A program made the position numbers and the translations under genes. A stretch of 64,000 bases of DNA, from positions 124,001 to 188,000 of the forward strand of contig NZ_QARE02000009.1 in assembly GCF_003052515.2 (NCBI RefSeq), written 5' to 3'. Below the pieces are notes generated by a model. The model had not been told where the DNA came from, did no database searches, and worked only from the letters and a program-made list of their open reading frames with translations. The DNA comes from Pseudomonas sp. RIT409 (GTDB lineage: Bacteria; Pseudomonadota; Gammaproteobacteria; Pseudomonadales; Pseudomonadaceae). Below, piece after piece: positions 15,095 to 25,791 of the stretch; position 1 is the stretch's first letter, and every line of letters begins with the position of its first letter.

Positions 15095-17470
15095 TCACTT
15101 TGGAGCATCCTGCTCGGACAGGAAGAACCAGGTTTCCAACACCGAGTCGGGGTTCAGGGAAACGCTCTCGATCCCCTGTTCCATCAACCAGCGCGCCAGA
15201 TCCGGATGGTCCGATGGCCCCTGGCCACAGATGCCAATGTATTTGCCCGCCTTGTTACAGGCCTGGATGGCATTGGACAGCAGTTTTTTGACCGCCGGAT
15301 TACGCTCGTCGAACAGGTGCGCGATGATGCCGGAGTCACGGTCCAGGCCCAGCGTCAGTTGAGTCAGGTCGTTCGAGCCAATGGAGAATCCGTCGAAGAA
15401 CTCCAGGAACTCGTCCGCCAGCAAGGCGTTGGACGGCAGCTCGCACATCATGATGACGCGCAGGCCGTTCTGACCACGAGCCAGCCCGTTTTCCGCCAGC
15501 AAATCGACCACCTGGCTCGCCTCACCCAGCGTGCGCACGAACGGCACCATGATTTCGACGTTGGTCAGGCCCATCTCGTTGCGTACACGCTTGAGCGCAC
15601 GGCACTCCAACTCGAAGCAGTCGCGGAAGTTTTCGCTGATGTAGCGCGAAGCCCCGCGGAAGCCCAGCATCGGGTTTTCTTCCTCCGGCTCGTACAGCTT
15701 GCCGCCGATCAGGTTGGCGTACTCGTTGGACTTGAAGTCCGACAGACGCACGATGACCTTCTTCGGGTAGAAAGCTGCGGCGAGCGTGCTGATGCCCTCG
15801 ACCAGCTTTTCGACGTAGAAACCGACCGGATCGCCGTAACCGGCAATACGTTTATCGACGCTTTCCTTGATGTCCAAAGGCAGATTCGGGTAGTTCAGCA
15901 GCGCCTTGGGGTGCACGCCGATCATGCGGTTGATGATGAACTCCAGACGCGCCAGACCAATACCCGCGTTGGGCAACTGGGCGAAATCGAAGGCGCGGTC
16001 GGGGTTGCCGACGTTCATCATGATCTTGAACGGCAACTCCGGCATGGCGTCGACGGAGTTCTGTTTGACGTCGAAGCCCAGCTCGCCCTCGAAGATGTAA
16101 CCGGTGTCGCCTTCGGCACAGGACACGGTGACACCCTGGCCATCCTTGAGCAATTCGGTGGCGTTGCCGCAACCGACGACCGCCGGGATGCCCAGTTCGC
16201 GGGCGATGATCGCCGCATGGCAGGTACGCCCGCCGCGGTTGGTGACGATAGCGCTGGCGCGTTTCATCACCGGTTCCCAATCCGGGTCGGTCATGTCGGA
16301 GACCAGCACGTCGCCCGCCTGGACCTTGTCCATTTCCGAGACGTCCTTGATGACGCGCACCTTGCCCGCGCCGATGCGCTGGCCAATGGCACGGCCTTCG
16401 GCCAGAACGGTGCCCTTCTCTTTCAGAAGGTAGCGTTCCATGACGTTGCCCGAGCTGCGGCTCTTCACGGTTTCGGGGCGCGCCTGAACGATGTAGAGCT
16501 TGCCGTCGTCACCGTCCTTGGCCCATTCGATGTCCATCGGGCACTGGTAGTGCTTCTCGATGATCATCGCTTGGCGCGCCAGGTTGCTGACCTCTTCGTC
16601 GCTGAGGCAGAAACGGGCGCGATCGGCGGCGTCGACATCGACGGTCTTGACCGATCGCCCTGCCTTGGCCTCGTCGCCATAAATCATCTTGATGGCCTTG
16701 CTGCCCAGATTACGCCGCAGGATCGCCGGGCGACCCGCCTCGAGCGTGCTTTTGTGCACGTAGAATTCATCCGGGTTGACCGCGCCCTGAACGACGGTTT
16801 CGCCCAGACCATAGGCTCCGGTGATGAACACCACGTCGCGGAAACCGGATTCGGTGTCCAGCGTGAACATCACGCCCGCGGTGCCGGTTTCCGAGCGCAC
16901 CATGCGCTGGACGCCAGCGGACAGGGCGACCAGCTTGTGATCGAACCCCTGGTGAACGCGATAGGAAATCGCGCGGTCGTTGAACAGCGAGGCGAAGACT
17001 TCTTTCGCCGCACGGATCACGTTGTCGACGCCGCGAATGTTGAGGAAGGTTTCCTGCTGACCGGCGAAGGACGCGTCAGGCAAGTCTTCTGCGGTGGCGG
17101 AAGAGCGCACGGCGACGGCGATGTCCGGATTGCCCGCCGAGAGTTCGGCGAATGCGGTGCGGATTTCGCTGTTGAGCCGCTCGGGGAATTCGGCCTCCAT
17201 GATCCACTGACGGATCTGCGCGCCGGTCTTGGCCAGTGCGTTGACGTCGTCGACATCCAGTGCATCGAGTGCCTTGTGAATCTGATCGTTCAGACCACTC
17301 TGCTCAAGAAAATCACGATAGGCCTGAGCTGTAGTGGCGAAGCCACCGGGGACGGATACGCCTGCGCCCGCCAGGTTGCTGATCATCTCGCCGAGGGATG
17401 CGTTCTTGCCCCCCACATGCTCAACATCTTGTTTGCCGAGCTTATCGAGGGAAACTACGTACTCTACCAA
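15095..17470 (-). CDS. ppsA: Phosphoenolpyruvate synthase
   Basis: PpsA converts pyruvate and ATP to phosphoenolpyruvate, AMP and phosphate, opening gluconeogenesis from three-carbon substrates. The 791-residue protein has an N-terminal ATP-grasp pyruvate-phosphate dikinase domain ([12 protein letters not shown] near residue 17), the swivelling phosphohistidine domain with His418 in [15 protein letters not shown], and a C-terminal TIM barrel with the catalytic cysteine in [12 protein letters not shown]. The conserved N terminus [13 protein letters not shown] requires a TTG start at 17470, preceded by GGAGAG; the longer frame upstream is not conserved. It is divergent from its regulator ppsR, with about 190 bases between them. 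Confidence 0.96.
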   Translation of the reverse strand: MVEYVVSLDKLGKQDVEHVGGKNASLGEMISNLAGAGVSVPGGFATTAQAYRDFLEQSGLNDQIHKALDALDVDDVNALAKTGAQIRQWIMEAEFPERLNSEIRTAFAELSAGNPDIAVAVRSSATAEDLPDASFAGQQETFLNIRGVDNVIRAAKEVFASLFNDRAISYRVHQGFDHKLVALSAGVQRMVRSETGTAGVMFTLDTESGFRDVVFITGAYGLGETVVQGAVNPDEFYVHKSTLEAGRPAILRRNLGSKAIKMIYGDEAKAGRSVKTVDVDAADRARFCLSDEEVSNLARQAMIIEKHYQCPMDIEWAKDGDDGKLYIVQARPETVKSRSSGNVMERYLLKEKGTVLAEGRAIGQRIGAGKVRVIKDVSEMDKVQAGDVLVSDMTDPDWEPVMKRASAIVTNRGGRTCHAAIIARELGIPAVVGCGNATELLKDGQGVTVSCAEGDTGYIFEGELGFDVKQNSVDAMPELPFKIMMNVGNPDRAFDFAQLPNAGIGLARLEFIINRMIGVHPKALLNYPNLPLDIKESVDKRIAGYGDPVGFYVEKLVEGISTLAAAFYPKKVIVRLSDFKSNEYANLIGGKLYEPEEENPMLGFRGASRYISENFRDCFELECRALKRVRNEMGLTNVEIMVPFVRTLGEASQVVDLLAENGLARGQNGLRVIMMCELPSNALLADEFLEFFDGFSIGSNDLTQLTLGLDRDSGIIAHLFDERNPAVKKLLSNAIQACNKAGKYIGICGQGPSDHPDLARWLMEQGIESVSLNPDSVLETWFFLSEQDAPK

Positions 17471-17661
17471 GGTGATCTCTCCACTAACCGATTTGTTGTT
17501 GGGAAAAGCTTTGGCGCTGCAATGACAGGGAACGGATTCTGCGCACGGGGTTCGGATCTTGAAGCCTGACGCGTAAAACTCGTTAGAATGCGGCCAATCA
17601 TGGCCCGCAAGCGCGCCTATGATATCCAAGAATCGTCATCAGCTTAAGGCCCAGGGCGCAA

Positions 17662-18480
17662 ATGAAACGATCCGCTTTCTTTATCTCCGACGGCACCGGC
17701 ATCACTGCCGAAACCCTTGGCCAGAGCCTGCTCGCGCAGTTTGAAAACATTACATTCAACAAGTTCACGCGGCCCTACATCGACAGCGTCGAGAAAGCCC
17801 GGGCCATGGTGGCGCAGATCAACAAGGCCGCCGAGAAAGACGAAGTTCGGCCGATCATCTTCGACACCATCGTCAATCAGGACATTCGGGAAATCCTGGC
17901 GACCTCCGATGGCTTCATGATCGACATCTTTTCGACCTTCCTCGCCCCGCTCGAACAGGAGCTTAGTTCACACTCGTCGTACTCGGTGGGCAAATCCCAC
18001 TCCATCGGTCACAACTCCAATTACATGGAGCGGATCGAGGCGGTGAACTTCGCGCTGGACAATGACGACGGGGCCCGTACGCACTATTACGACAAAGCGG
18101 ACATCATTCTGGTGGGTGTATCGCGCTGTGGGAAGACGCCTACCTGTCTATACATGGCCATGCAATTCGGCATACGCGCCGCGAACTATCCGCTTACCGA
18201 AGACGACATGGAGCGCCTGCAGTTGCCCGCCGCGCTCAAACAGCATCGCGCCAAGCTGTTCGGGCTGACCATCGACCCGGACCGCCTGACGGCGATTCGT
18301 CATGAGCGCAAGCCCAACAGCCGCTATTCCAGCTTTGCGCAGTGTGAATTCGAAGTGCGCGAAGTGGAAAACCTGTTCCGCCGCGAGAACATTCCGCACA
18401 TCAACTCCACGCACTTTTCGGTCGAGGAAATCTCGGCGAAAGTGCTGGTGGAAAAAGGGGTAGAACGCAGATTCAAATAG
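17662..18480 (+). CDS. ppsR: PEP synthase regulatory protein (kinase/pyrophosphorylase) PpsR
   Basis: PpsR inactivates PpsA by ADP-dependent phosphorylation of a threonine next to the phosphohistidine, and reactivates it by phosphate-dependent dephosphorylation. The 272-residue protein ([20 protein letters not shown]) is a DUF299 member. Its P-loop-like motif GVSRCGKTP lies at about residues 152-160, and [14 protein letters not shown] is near the C terminus. It is divergent from ppsA, the usual arrangement. A REPIN follows directly and then the convergent end of the prp operon. Confidence 0.96.
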   Translation: MKRSAFFISDGTGITAETLGQSLLAQFENITFNKFTRPYIDSVEKARAMVAQINKAAEKDEVRPIIFDTIVNQDIREILATSDGFMIDIFSTFLAPLEQELSSHSSYSVGKSHSIGHNSNYMERIEAVNFALDNDDGARTHYYDKADIILVGVSRCGKTPTCLYMAMQFGIRAANYPLTEDDMERLQLPAALKQHRAKLFGLTIDPDRLTAIRHERKPNSRYSSFAQCEFEVREVENLFRRENIPHINSTHFSVEEISAKVLVEKGVERRFK

Positions 18481-18489
18481 CACTGCGTA

Positions 18490-18580
18490 ACCGCAGGCGC
18501 GCTTGCCCGCGATGGCGTCGTCTCATTCAGCACGGATTCGGCAGACAGATCGCAATCGCGGGCACGCGCACGCCTACGAC
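18490..18580. repeat. REPIN (paired REP elements) between ppsR and prpF
   Basis: Arm 1 (18491-18517) contains GGCGCGCTTGCCCGCGATGG and arm 2 (18551-18577) is its diverged inverse, CAATCGCGGGCACGCGCACG. The core GCTTGCCCGCGA is the REP type common in fluorescens-group genomes. It may act as a convergent transcription boundary. Confidence 0.8.
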
Positions 18581-18594
18581 GATGGCATGTGCGG

Positions 18595-19779
18595 TCAGTC
18601 ACCCGGCACGCGCACCCACCCCTCCATCAATACCCGCGCGCTGCGGCTCATGATGGCCTTCTTCACTTTCCATTCACCTCCGACCTCCACCGCCTCGGCG
18701 CCCACGCGCAGCGTTCCCGAAGGATGCCCGAAGCGCACAGCCGTGCGTTCGCCGCCGCCGGCCGCCAGGTTCACCAAGGTTCCGGGAATCGCTGCGGCCG
18801 TGCCGATCGCCACGGCGGCGGTGCCCATCATCGCGTGGTGCAGCTTGCCCATGGACATCGCCCGCACAAGCAGATCGGTGTCGTTCGCCGATACGCGCTT
18901 GCCGCTTGAAGACAGGTAGTCACTGGGTTTTGCGACAAAAGCGACCTTGGGCGTGTGCTGGCGCTTTGCAGCGTCCTCCACGCTGGCGATCAAGCCCATG
19001 CGCACGGCACCATGCGCCCTGATGGTCTCGAGTCGGCTCAACGCCTGCGGGTCGCCATTGATCGCGTCCTGCAGCTCGGTGCCCGTGTAGCCAATGTCAC
19101 TGGCGTTGACGAAGATCGTCGGGATACCCGCGTTGATCAGGGTGGCCTTGAGTGTCCCGACGCCGGGCACCTCCAGGTCGTCCACCCGATTGCCCGTCGG
19201 AAACATCGCACCGCCCGTGCCCTCTTCCTCTGCCGCCGGATCCATGAACGCCAGTTGCACCTCGGCGGCGGGAAAGGTCACCCCATCGAGCTCGAAATCG
19301 CCGGTTTCCTGAACCTGGCCATCGGTGATCGGCACATGGGCGATGATGGTCTTGCCAATGTTGGCTTGCCAGATCCGCACCACAGCCACACCGTTGTGAG
19401 GAATCCGCGCCGCATCGACCAGCCCATTGCTGATGGCGAAGGGTCCGACGGCAGCCGACAAGTTGCCACAGTTGCCGCTCCAATCCACGAACGGCGCGTC
19501 GATCGACACCTGACCGAACAGGTAATCGACATCGTGCTCGGGCTTGATGCTTTTAGACAGAATCACCGCCTTGCTGGTGCTGGACGTGGCGCCCCCCATG
19601 CCATCGATCTGCTTGGCATAGGGATCGGGGCTGCCGATCACCCGCAACAGCAGGGCATCGCGTGCCGGGCCCGGTACTTGAGCGGTTTCGGGCAGATCCT
19701 CAAGTCGAAAAAACACCCCTTTGCTGGTCCCGCCGCGCATATAAGTGGCAGGGATCTTGATCTGGGCTGTGTGAGCCAT
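18595..19779 (-). CDS. prpF: 2-methylaconitate cis-trans isomerase PrpF
   Basis: PrpF isomerises trans-2-methylaconitate, the product of AcnD, to the cis form, allowing the AcnD route of the 2-methylcitrate cycle to proceed. The 394-residue protein begins MAHTAQIKIPATYMRGGTSK, the family signature, and contains GNCGNLSAAVGPFAI, with a catalytic-type cysteine, and MGKLHHAMMGTAAV. It has the two-domain diaminopimelate-epimerase-like fold. It is the last gene of the gntR-prpB-prpC-acnD-prpF operon on the minus strand, about 90 bases after acnD. No prpD follows. Confidence 0.95.
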   Translation of the reverse strand: MAHTAQIKIPATYMRGGTSKGVFFRLEDLPETAQVPGPARDALLLRVIGSPDPYAKQIDGMGGATSSTSKAVILSKSIKPEHDVDYLFGQVSIDAPFVDWSGNCGNLSAAVGPFAISNGLVDAARIPHNGVAVVRIWQANIGKTIIAHVPITDGQVQETGDFELDGVTFPAAEVQLAFMDPAAEEEGTGGAMFPTGNRVDDLEVPGVGTLKATLINAGIPTIFVNASDIGYTGTELQDAINGDPQALSRLETIRAHGAVRMGLIASVEDAAKRQHTPKVAFVAKPSDYLSSSGKRVSANDTDLLVRAMSMGKLHHAMMGTAAVAIGTAAAIPGTLVNLAAGGGERTAVRFGHPSGTLRVGAEAVEVGGEWKVKKAIMSRSARVLMEGWVRVPGD

Positions 19780-19871
19780 GGAATCGTTTCCTTCTTCATT
19801 CTGAGACAGGTACGGAACCGCTCCTCAGCGCCAGGGCCACGTGCAGACCGTGCCCCTGGCGTGAGAGGCCG

Positions 19872-22466
19872 TCATGCCACGGCGGCCGATTCGAGGAAGT
19901 CCTGGGCGAAACGCTGCAGCACACCACCGGCTTCGTAGATCGAGACCTCCTCCCCCGTGTCGAGGCGACAGGTCACCGGCACCTCGATGCGCTCGCCGTT
20001 GTTTCGCTGGATAACCAGTGTCAACGTCGCTCGGGGCGTTCTTTCTCCGATGACGTCGAACAGCTCGGTGCCGTCGATCCCCAGTGTCGTACGGTTGGTG
20101 CCGGGCTGAAACTCCAGCGGCAATACCCCCATGCCCACCAGATTGGTACGGTGGATTCGCTCGAAGCCTTCGGCAACGATCGCCTCCACGCCCGCCAGAC
20201 GCACCCCTTTCGCCGCCCAGTCACGGGAGGAACCCTGGCCGTAGTCGGCACCTGCGACAATGATCAGCGGCTGTTTGCGGTCCATGTAGGTTTCGATCGC
20301 CTCCCACATGCGCACCACCTTGCCTTCCGGCTCGATGCGGGCCAGCGAACCCTGCTTGACCTTGCCGTCCTCTCGTACCATTTCATTGAACAGCTTGGGG
20401 TTGGCGAAGGTGGCGCGCTGAGCGGTCAAGTGATCGCCGCGGTGAGTGGCGTAGGAGTTGAAGTCCTCTTCCGGCACACCCATCCTCGCCAGGTATTCGC
20501 CTGCGGCACTGTCGAGCATGATTGCATTGGACGGCGACAGGTGATCGGTGGTGATGTTGTCCGGCAGCACCGCCAACGGGCGCATGCCCCGGAGGGTGCG
20601 CTCGCCTGCCAGTGCACCTTCCCAATACGGAGGGCGACGAATATAGGTACTCATGGGGCGCCAGTCGTAGAGCGGTTCGACCCTTGGACCTGTGTCCTCA
20701 TGAACGGCGAACATCGGGATGTATACCTGGCGGAACTGCTCCGGTTTAACAGCCGCTTTGACCACGGCGTCGATTTCTTCATCGCTTGGCCAGATGTCTT
20801 TCAGGCGAATCTCATGCCCGTCCGGCCCAATGCCCAGCACATCCTTCTCGATGTCGAAGCGGATGGTCCCGGCAATGGCATAGGCCACCACCAGCGGCGG
20901 CGAGGCCAGAAAGGCTTGCTTGGCGTACGGGTGGATGCGCCCATCGAAGTTGCGATTGCCCGACAGAACGGCCGTCGCGTACAGGTCGCGGTCGATGATT
21001 TCCTGCTGGATCCGAGGCTCCAGCGCACCGGACATGCCGTTGCAGGTGGTGCAGGCGAACGCCACGACACCAAAGCCCAGTTGCTCGAGCTCACCGGTCA
21101 ATCCGGCTTCGTCCAGGTACAGCGCAACGGCCTTGGAACCCGGAGCCAGGGAAGATTTGACCCACGGCTTGCGCGTCAGCCCTAGCGCGTTGGCGTTGCG
21201 TGCTAACAGCCCCGCAGCAATGACATTGCGTGGGTTGCTGGTGTTGGTGCAACTGGTGATCGCCGCAATGATCACGGCACCGTCCGGCATCTGCCCAGGG
21301 GTTTGTGCCCAGGCGCCGGCGATGCCTTTTGCAGCGAGATCGGTCGTGGCCACCCGGGCGTGAGGATTCGACGGCCCGGCCATGTTGCGCACGACGCTGG
21401 ATAGATCGAAGTGCAGCACCCGCTCATAGTGCGCCTCGGCCAAGCTGTCCGCCCACAGCCCGGTCTGCCGGGCATAGGTTTCGACCAGTTTCACTTGCTG
21501 ATCGTCGCGCCCGGTCAGGGTCAAGTAGTCGATGGTCTGCTGATCGATGGCGAACATCGCGGCGGTTGCGCCATATTCCGGGGCCATGTTGGAAATGGTG
21601 GCGCGATCCCCCAGCGTCAGGGCACGGGCCCCTTCGCCATAAAACTCAAGGTAGGCCCCGACGACTTTCTGTTGACGCAAATATTCCGTGAGCGCGAGCA
21701 CCACGTCGGTGGCGGTGATGCCAGGCTGAGGCCGACCCGATAGCTCGACGCCGACGATATCCGGCAGGCGCATCCAGGACGCGCGCCCCAGCATGACGTT
21801 TTCTGCCTCCAGCCCGCCGACGCCGATGGCGATCACGCCCAGCGCATCGACGTGCGGCGTGTGGCTGTCAGTGCCCACAAGGGTGTCGGGGTAAGCCACA
21901 CCCTCGAGGGTCTGGATCACCGGCGACATTCGCTCCAGGTTGATCTGGTGCATGATGCCGTTGCCCGGCGGGATCACTTCGACATTCTTGAAGGCCTGTT
22001 TGGTCCAGTTGATGAAGTGAAAACGGTCTTCGTTGCGACGGTCCTCGATGGCACGGTTTTTCGCGAAGGCGTCGGGATCGTACCCACCGCACTCGACGGC
22101 CAGTGAATGGTCGACGATCAATTGGACCGGGACCACCGGGTTGACCTGTGCCGGGTCCCCGCCGCGCTCAGCGATGGCGTCGCGCAAACCCGCCAGATCC
22201 ACCAATGCGGTCTGCCCAAGGATGTCGTGACACACCACCCGGGCGGGAAACCAGGGAAAGTCGAGGTCGCGTTTGCGCTCGATCAACTGTTTCAACGAAG
22301 CCTGCAGGGCCGCCGGATCGCAGCGGCGTACCAGGTTCTCCGCCAGCACCCGCGAGGTGTACGGCAAGGTGGCGTAGGCGCCAGGCTTGATGGCCTCGAC
22401 AGCCTCGCGGGCGTCGAAATAATCCAGCGAAGTGCCGGGCAATGGCTTGCGGTATTCAGTGTTCAT
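19872..22466 (-). CDS. acnD: 2-methylcitrate dehydratase AcnD (Fe/S-dependent)
   Basis: AcnD is an aconitase-family enzyme that dehydrates 2-methylcitrate to 2-methylaconitate in propionate catabolism. The 864-residue protein has aconitase motifs: VGTDSHTPH, and the cluster cysteines in ITSCTNTSNP and ACTTCNGMSG. The C-terminal swivel domain has ADYGQGSSRDWAAKG. The N terminus MNTEYRKPLPGTSLDYFDA matches AcnD rather than AcnA. ATG at 22466 was chosen. It lies between prpC and prpF; a REPIN separates it from prpC. Confidence 0.96.
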   Translation of the reverse strand: MNTEYRKPLPGTSLDYFDAREAVEAIKPGAYATLPYTSRVLAENLVRRCDPAALQASLKQLIERKRDLDFPWFPARVVCHDILGQTALVDLAGLRDAIAERGGDPAQVNPVVPVQLIVDHSLAVECGGYDPDAFAKNRAIEDRRNEDRFHFINWTKQAFKNVEVIPPGNGIMHQINLERMSPVIQTLEGVAYPDTLVGTDSHTPHVDALGVIAIGVGGLEAENVMLGRASWMRLPDIVGVELSGRPQPGITATDVVLALTEYLRQQKVVGAYLEFYGEGARALTLGDRATISNMAPEYGATAAMFAIDQQTIDYLTLTGRDDQQVKLVETYARQTGLWADSLAEAHYERVLHFDLSSVVRNMAGPSNPHARVATTDLAAKGIAGAWAQTPGQMPDGAVIIAAITSCTNTSNPRNVIAAGLLARNANALGLTRKPWVKSSLAPGSKAVALYLDEAGLTGELEQLGFGVVAFACTTCNGMSGALEPRIQQEIIDRDLYATAVLSGNRNFDGRIHPYAKQAFLASPPLVVAYAIAGTIRFDIEKDVLGIGPDGHEIRLKDIWPSDEEIDAVVKAAVKPEQFRQVYIPMFAVHEDTGPRVEPLYDWRPMSTYIRRPPYWEGALAGERTLRGMRPLAVLPDNITTDHLSPSNAIMLDSAAGEYLARMGVPEEDFNSYATHRGDHLTAQRATFANPKLFNEMVREDGKVKQGSLARIEPEGKVVRMWEAIETYMDRKQPLIIVAGADYGQGSSRDWAAKGVRLAGVEAIVAEGFERIHRTNLVGMGVLPLEFQPGTNRTTLGIDGTELFDVIGERTPRATLTLVIQRNNGERIEVPVTCRLDTGEEVSIYEAGGVLQRFAQDFLESAAVA

Positions 22467-22520
22467 CGTCAGAACTCGGTCACGGTTGGTTCAAAGGGCA
22501 GGCCTTGATCCCTGTCATGG

Positions 22521-22607
22521 TGTAGGAGCCCGATTGCTCGCGACCGCGTCGTACCTGCGACGACGATGTCGTCTGACACACCGCGGTCGCGGCAAGCGTA
22601 CTCCTGC
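22521..22607. repeat. REPIN between acnD and prpC
   Basis: Arm 1 (22521-22549, TAGGAGCCCGATTGCTCGCG) and arm 2 (22582-22606, CGCGGTCGCGGCAAGCG) form a long imperfect palindrome. It lies inside the prp operon and could modulate relative expression or mRNA stability. It is more diverged from the REP consensus than the other two copies. Confidence 0.75.
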
Positions 22608-22628
22608 CGCTCGGGACCTGAGCCAAAT

Positions 22629-23756
22629 TTAGCGCTGCTCGATGGGCACGAACGTGCGCTGCTCGACGCCGATGTACTCGGCACTCGGGCGGATGATGCG
22701 ATTGTTCGCGCGCTGTTCGAACACGTGGGAGGCCCAGCCCGTCAGGCGCGAGCAGACGAAGATTGGCGTGAACAGCTTGGTGGGGATCCCCATGAAGTGG
22801 TAGGCCGAAGCGTGGTAGAAATCGGCGTTGGGAAACAGTTTTTTCTGTTCCCACATGGTCTTGTCGATGGCTTCGGAAACCGGGAACAGCACCGTATCAC
22901 CTGCCTCATCGGCGAGCTTTTTCGACCAGCCCTTGATCACCTCGTTGCGTGGATCGTTGTCCTTGTAGATCGCATGGCCGAAGCCCATGATCTTGTCCTT
23001 GCGCTCCAGCATCGCCAGCGTGCCTTTGACCGCCTCTTCGGCGGACGAGAATTTTTCGATCATCTCCATGGCCGCTTCGTTGGCGCCGCCGTGCAGCGGG
23101 CCGCGAAGACTGCCGATGGCCGCGGTGATACAGGAAAACAGGTCCGACAGCGTCGAGGCGCAGACCCTGGCGGTAAAGGTTGACGCATTGAATTCGTGCT
23201 CTGCGTAAAGGATCAGCGAAACGTCCATGACCTTGCGGTGCAGGTCACTGGGAGCCTTGTCCAGCAGCAGCTTGAGGAAGTGCCCACCTAAGGAAGGTTC
23301 GTCGGTCATGCAATCGATGCGCTTGCCGTCATGGCTGAAGCGGTACCAGTAACACATGATGGCGGGGAACGCGGCCAACAGGCGGTCGGTTGCGTCACGC
23401 TGCTGGTCGAAACTCGTTTCCGGCTCCAGATTACCGAGCATCGAGCAACCGGTGCGCATCACATCCATCGGATGGGCCTCGGCGGGAATGCGCTCCAACA
23501 CCTCTTTCAACGCAGGCGGCAGGTCCCGCAGGCCCTTCAGCTTTTCAAGGTAGCTGTCCAATTGCGCCTGGGTCGGTAACTCGCCGTACAGCAGCAGGTA
23601 GGCGACTTCCTCGAAGCGAGCGTCAGCGGCCAGCTCGCGCACGTCATAACCTCGATAGGTCAGCCCGGCGCCGGCCTGGCCGACGGTGGACAAGGCAGTC
23701 TGCCCGGCAACCTGGCCACGCAGGCCCGCGCCGCTCAATATTTTTCCTTCAGCCAT
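22629..23756 (-). CDS. prpC: 2-methylcitrate synthase
   Basis: PrpC condenses propionyl-CoA with oxaloacetate to 2-methylcitrate. The 375-residue protein starts MAEGKILSGAGLRGQVAGQ and has the citrate-synthase catalytic residues: His in GPLHGGANEAAM, His in GFGHAIYK and Asp in NADFYHASAY. The length fits the small (type II-like) PrpC group rather than GltA. ATG at 23756 was chosen on conservation; the open frame runs 40 codons further into REPIN sequence. It sits between prpB and acnD on the minus strand. Confidence 0.96.
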   Translation of the reverse strand: MAEGKILSGAGLRGQVAGQTALSTVGQAGAGLTYRGYDVRELAADARFEEVAYLLLYGELPTQAQLDSYLEKLKGLRDLPPALKEVLERIPAEAHPMDVMRTGCSMLGNLEPETSFDQQRDATDRLLAAFPAIMCYWYRFSHDGKRIDCMTDEPSLGGHFLKLLLDKAPSDLHRKVMDVSLILYAEHEFNASTFTARVCASTLSDLFSCITAAIGSLRGPLHGGANEAAMEMIEKFSSAEEAVKGTLAMLERKDKIMGFGHAIYKDNDPRNEVIKGWSKKLADEAGDTVLFPVSEAIDKTMWEQKKLFPNADFYHASAYHFMGIPTKLFTPIFVCSRLTGWASHVFEQRANNRIIRPSAEYIGVEQRTFVPIEQR

Positions 23757-23814
23757 TGCTGTCTCCAATCTTGTCGTTTTAAGGGAATCGGCAATTCCGT
23801 GACTCGTAAGTCGC

Positions 23815-23898
23815 TGCAGGAGCGCGCTTGCCCGCGACGCGATCGGCCTGTGAACGCAGTGGCTGACACACCGCAATCGCAGGCAAGCGCGCTCCTAA
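23815..23898. repeat. REPIN between prpC and prpB
   Basis: Arm 1 (23815-23841) reads GCAGGAGCGCGCTTGCCCGC and arm 2 (23871-23897) is a near-perfect inverse, GCAGGCAAGCGCGCTCCTA. This is the best match of the three to the canonical fluorescens-group REP. It is located within the operon, between the prpB stop and the prpC start. Confidence 0.85.
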
Positions 23899-23915
23899 CA
23901 AGCTGTCGAAAGCTC

Positions 23916-24806
23916 TCAGGACTTCTTCTGCGCGAACAGCGCGTCCAGTTTCTGTTCGAAAGCGTGGTAGTCGATACGCTCGTAAAGCTCCATACGGGTC
24001 TGCATGGTGTCGACCACATTCTTTTGCGTACCGTCACGGCGAATCGCGGTGTAGACGTTTTCCGCCGCCTTGTTCATGGCGCGGAATGCCGACAGCGGGT
24101 ACAGCACCAGCGCCACCTCGGCCGCGGCCAGTTCCTCGGTGGTGAACAGCGGCGTTGCGCCGAACTCGGTGATGTTGGCCAGAATCGGTGCTTTTACGCG
24201 CGAGGCGAACAGCTTGTACATCTGCAACTCGGTGATGGCCTCGGGGAAGACCATGTCTGCGCCCGCCTCGATGCAGGCTGCGGCCCGATCCAGTGCCGAC
24301 TCCAGCCCTTCGACGGCCAGCGCGTCGGTACGCGCCATGATCACGAAGCTTTCATCGGTGCGTGCATCGACGGCCGCCTTGATGCGATCGACCATCTCCT
24401 GCTGTGAGACGATTTCCTTGCCCGGACGATGACCGCAACGCTTGGCGCCCACCTGATCCTCGATGTGCATGGCGGCCGCGCCGAACTTGATCATTGATTT
24501 CACCGTGCGCGCCACGTTGAACGCGGAGGCGCCAAAGCCGGTGTCGACATCCACCAGCAAGGGCAAGTCGCAGACGTCGGTGATGCGGCGCACGTCGGTC
24601 AATACATCATCGAGGCCGGTAATGCCAAGGTCCGGTACCCCCAGGGAGCCCGCCGCGACCCCGCCACCCGACAGGTAGATGGCCTTGAAGCCGGCGCGCT
24701 GGGCCAGCAAGGCGTGATTGGCATTGATCGTGCCGACCACTTGCAGCGGATGCTCGCTGGCCACGGCATCACGGAAGCGTTGGCCGGGAGTCTTTCTTGA
24801 AGTCAT
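23916..24806 (-). CDS. prpB: 2-methylisocitrate lyase
   Basis: PrpB splits 2-methylisocitrate into succinate and pyruvate, the last step of the 2-methylcitrate cycle. The 296-residue protein has the isocitrate-lyase/PEP-mutase signature [10 protein letters not shown] with the catalytic Cys, the metal-binding stretch [10 protein letters not shown], and [19 protein letters not shown] near the C terminus. Its ATG at 24806 overlaps the stop codon of the upstream GntR gene by four bases (ATGA), so the two are coupled. It is the first catabolic gene of the operon. Confidence 0.96.
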   Translation of the reverse strand: MTSRKTPGQRFRDAVASEHPLQVVGTINANHALLAQRAGFKAIYLSGGGVAAGSLGVPDLGITGLDDVLTDVRRITDVCDLPLLVDVDTGFGASAFNVARTVKSMIKFGAAAMHIEDQVGAKRCGHRPGKEIVSQQEMVDRIKAAVDARTDESFVIMARTDALAVEGLESALDRAAACIEAGADMVFPEAITELQMYKLFASRVKAPILANITEFGATPLFTTEELAAAEVALVLYPLSAFRAMNKAAENVYTAIRRDGTQKNVVDTMQTRMELYERIDYHAFEQKLDALFAQKKS

Positions 24807-25510
24807 TGTTCACCTCGGTCAGAAGCACCTTGATAGTGCTGTTCGATGTTGCGCCGCGAGGCGCCGATGTGGCGACGCATCAGCAGCTCTGCCAGTTCGC
24901 CGTCACGGTCTGCGATGGCGTCCAGAATGCGATGGTGTTCGGCGAACGCCTGGCGGGGCCGGTTGGGCGTGGTGGAATACTGGATGCGGTACATCCGCAC
25001 CAGTTGGTAGAGCTCGCCACACAGCATTTGCGTCAAGGTGCCGTTGCGTGCCCCCTGAATGATCCGGTAATGGAAGTCGAAATCGCCCTCCTGCTGGTAA
25101 TAGCCCACGCCGGCCTGGAAGGCGCAATCGCGCTCATGGGTGTCCAGCACATGGCGCAACTCCTCGATCTCTTCGATCGTCATGCGTTCGGCGGCCAGAC
25201 GGCAGGCCATGCCTTCCAGCGATTCACGAATTTCGTAGAGTTCCACCAGTTCGGCATGGCTCAGCGAAACCACCCTGGCCCCGACATGCGGGACGCGCAC
25301 CAACAAGCGCTGGCCTTCCAGCCGGTGGATGGCCTCGCGCAGTGGCCCGCGACTGATGCCATAGGTACGTGCCAGTTCAGGCTCGGAAATCTTGCTTCCC
25401 GGCGCGATGTCGCCCTTGACGATCGCCGCCTGAATGCGACGAAAAACGTTTTCGGACAAGGTCTCCGAATCGAGCGAAGCCGTGGGCGCGAGTTCAGGGC
25501 TATCCAACAT
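24803..25510 (-). CDS. GntR-family (FCD) regulator of the prp operon
   Basis: This 235-residue regulator has an N-terminal winged helix (about residues 15-80, [20 protein letters not shown]) and an all-helical FCD ligand-binding domain with metal-ligand-type residues ([15 protein letters not shown]). It is the first gene of the operon and is coupled to prpB, so it is likely autoregulated and responsive to a cycle intermediate such as 2-methylcitrate (inference from the family and position). ATG at 25510 was preferred to an in-frame start at 25540, which adds unconserved residues. It replaces the sigma-54 activator PrpR used in enterobacteria. Confidence 0.9.
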   Translation of the reverse strand: MLDSPELAPTASLDSETLSENVFRRIQAAIVKGDIAPGSKISEPELARTYGISRGPLREAIHRLEGQRLLVRVPHVGARVVSLSHAELVELYEIRESLEGMACRLAAERMTIEEIEELRHVLDTHERDCAFQAGVGYYQQEGDFDFHYRIIQGARNGTLTQMLCGELYQLVRMYRIQYSTTPNRPRQAFAEHHRILDAIADRDGELAELLMRRHIGASRRNIEQHYQGASDRGEQ

Positions 25511-25791
25511 TGTCGACACCTTGTGTTTCCAGTACGTCAAATCTAGTCACTATCGGCACATTTCGTCAAAGATAATTTTAGGACTGTCGACAATCGTCTT
25601 ATTACCGCTCGACTTGACCCACGGTTCGCCGGTGACACCAGCGTTGCCGTTCGCTGGCGCCAGAAAACCTTCATGCTAGAATGCCGACCGCATCAGCCTG
25701 CCAAGCATGTCTACCCGAGTGTGGCCAGAACCGGACTGCCGAGCCGACGCCGTCGTCGCTCTTTGTACTCACTTTCACCGCACCAGGATCT

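Noticed and set aside
15206..17569. 787-codon plus-strand frame opposite ppsA
   Set aside because: PpsA is a certain assignment on the minus strand; the opposite frame has the low-complexity composition of a shadow.
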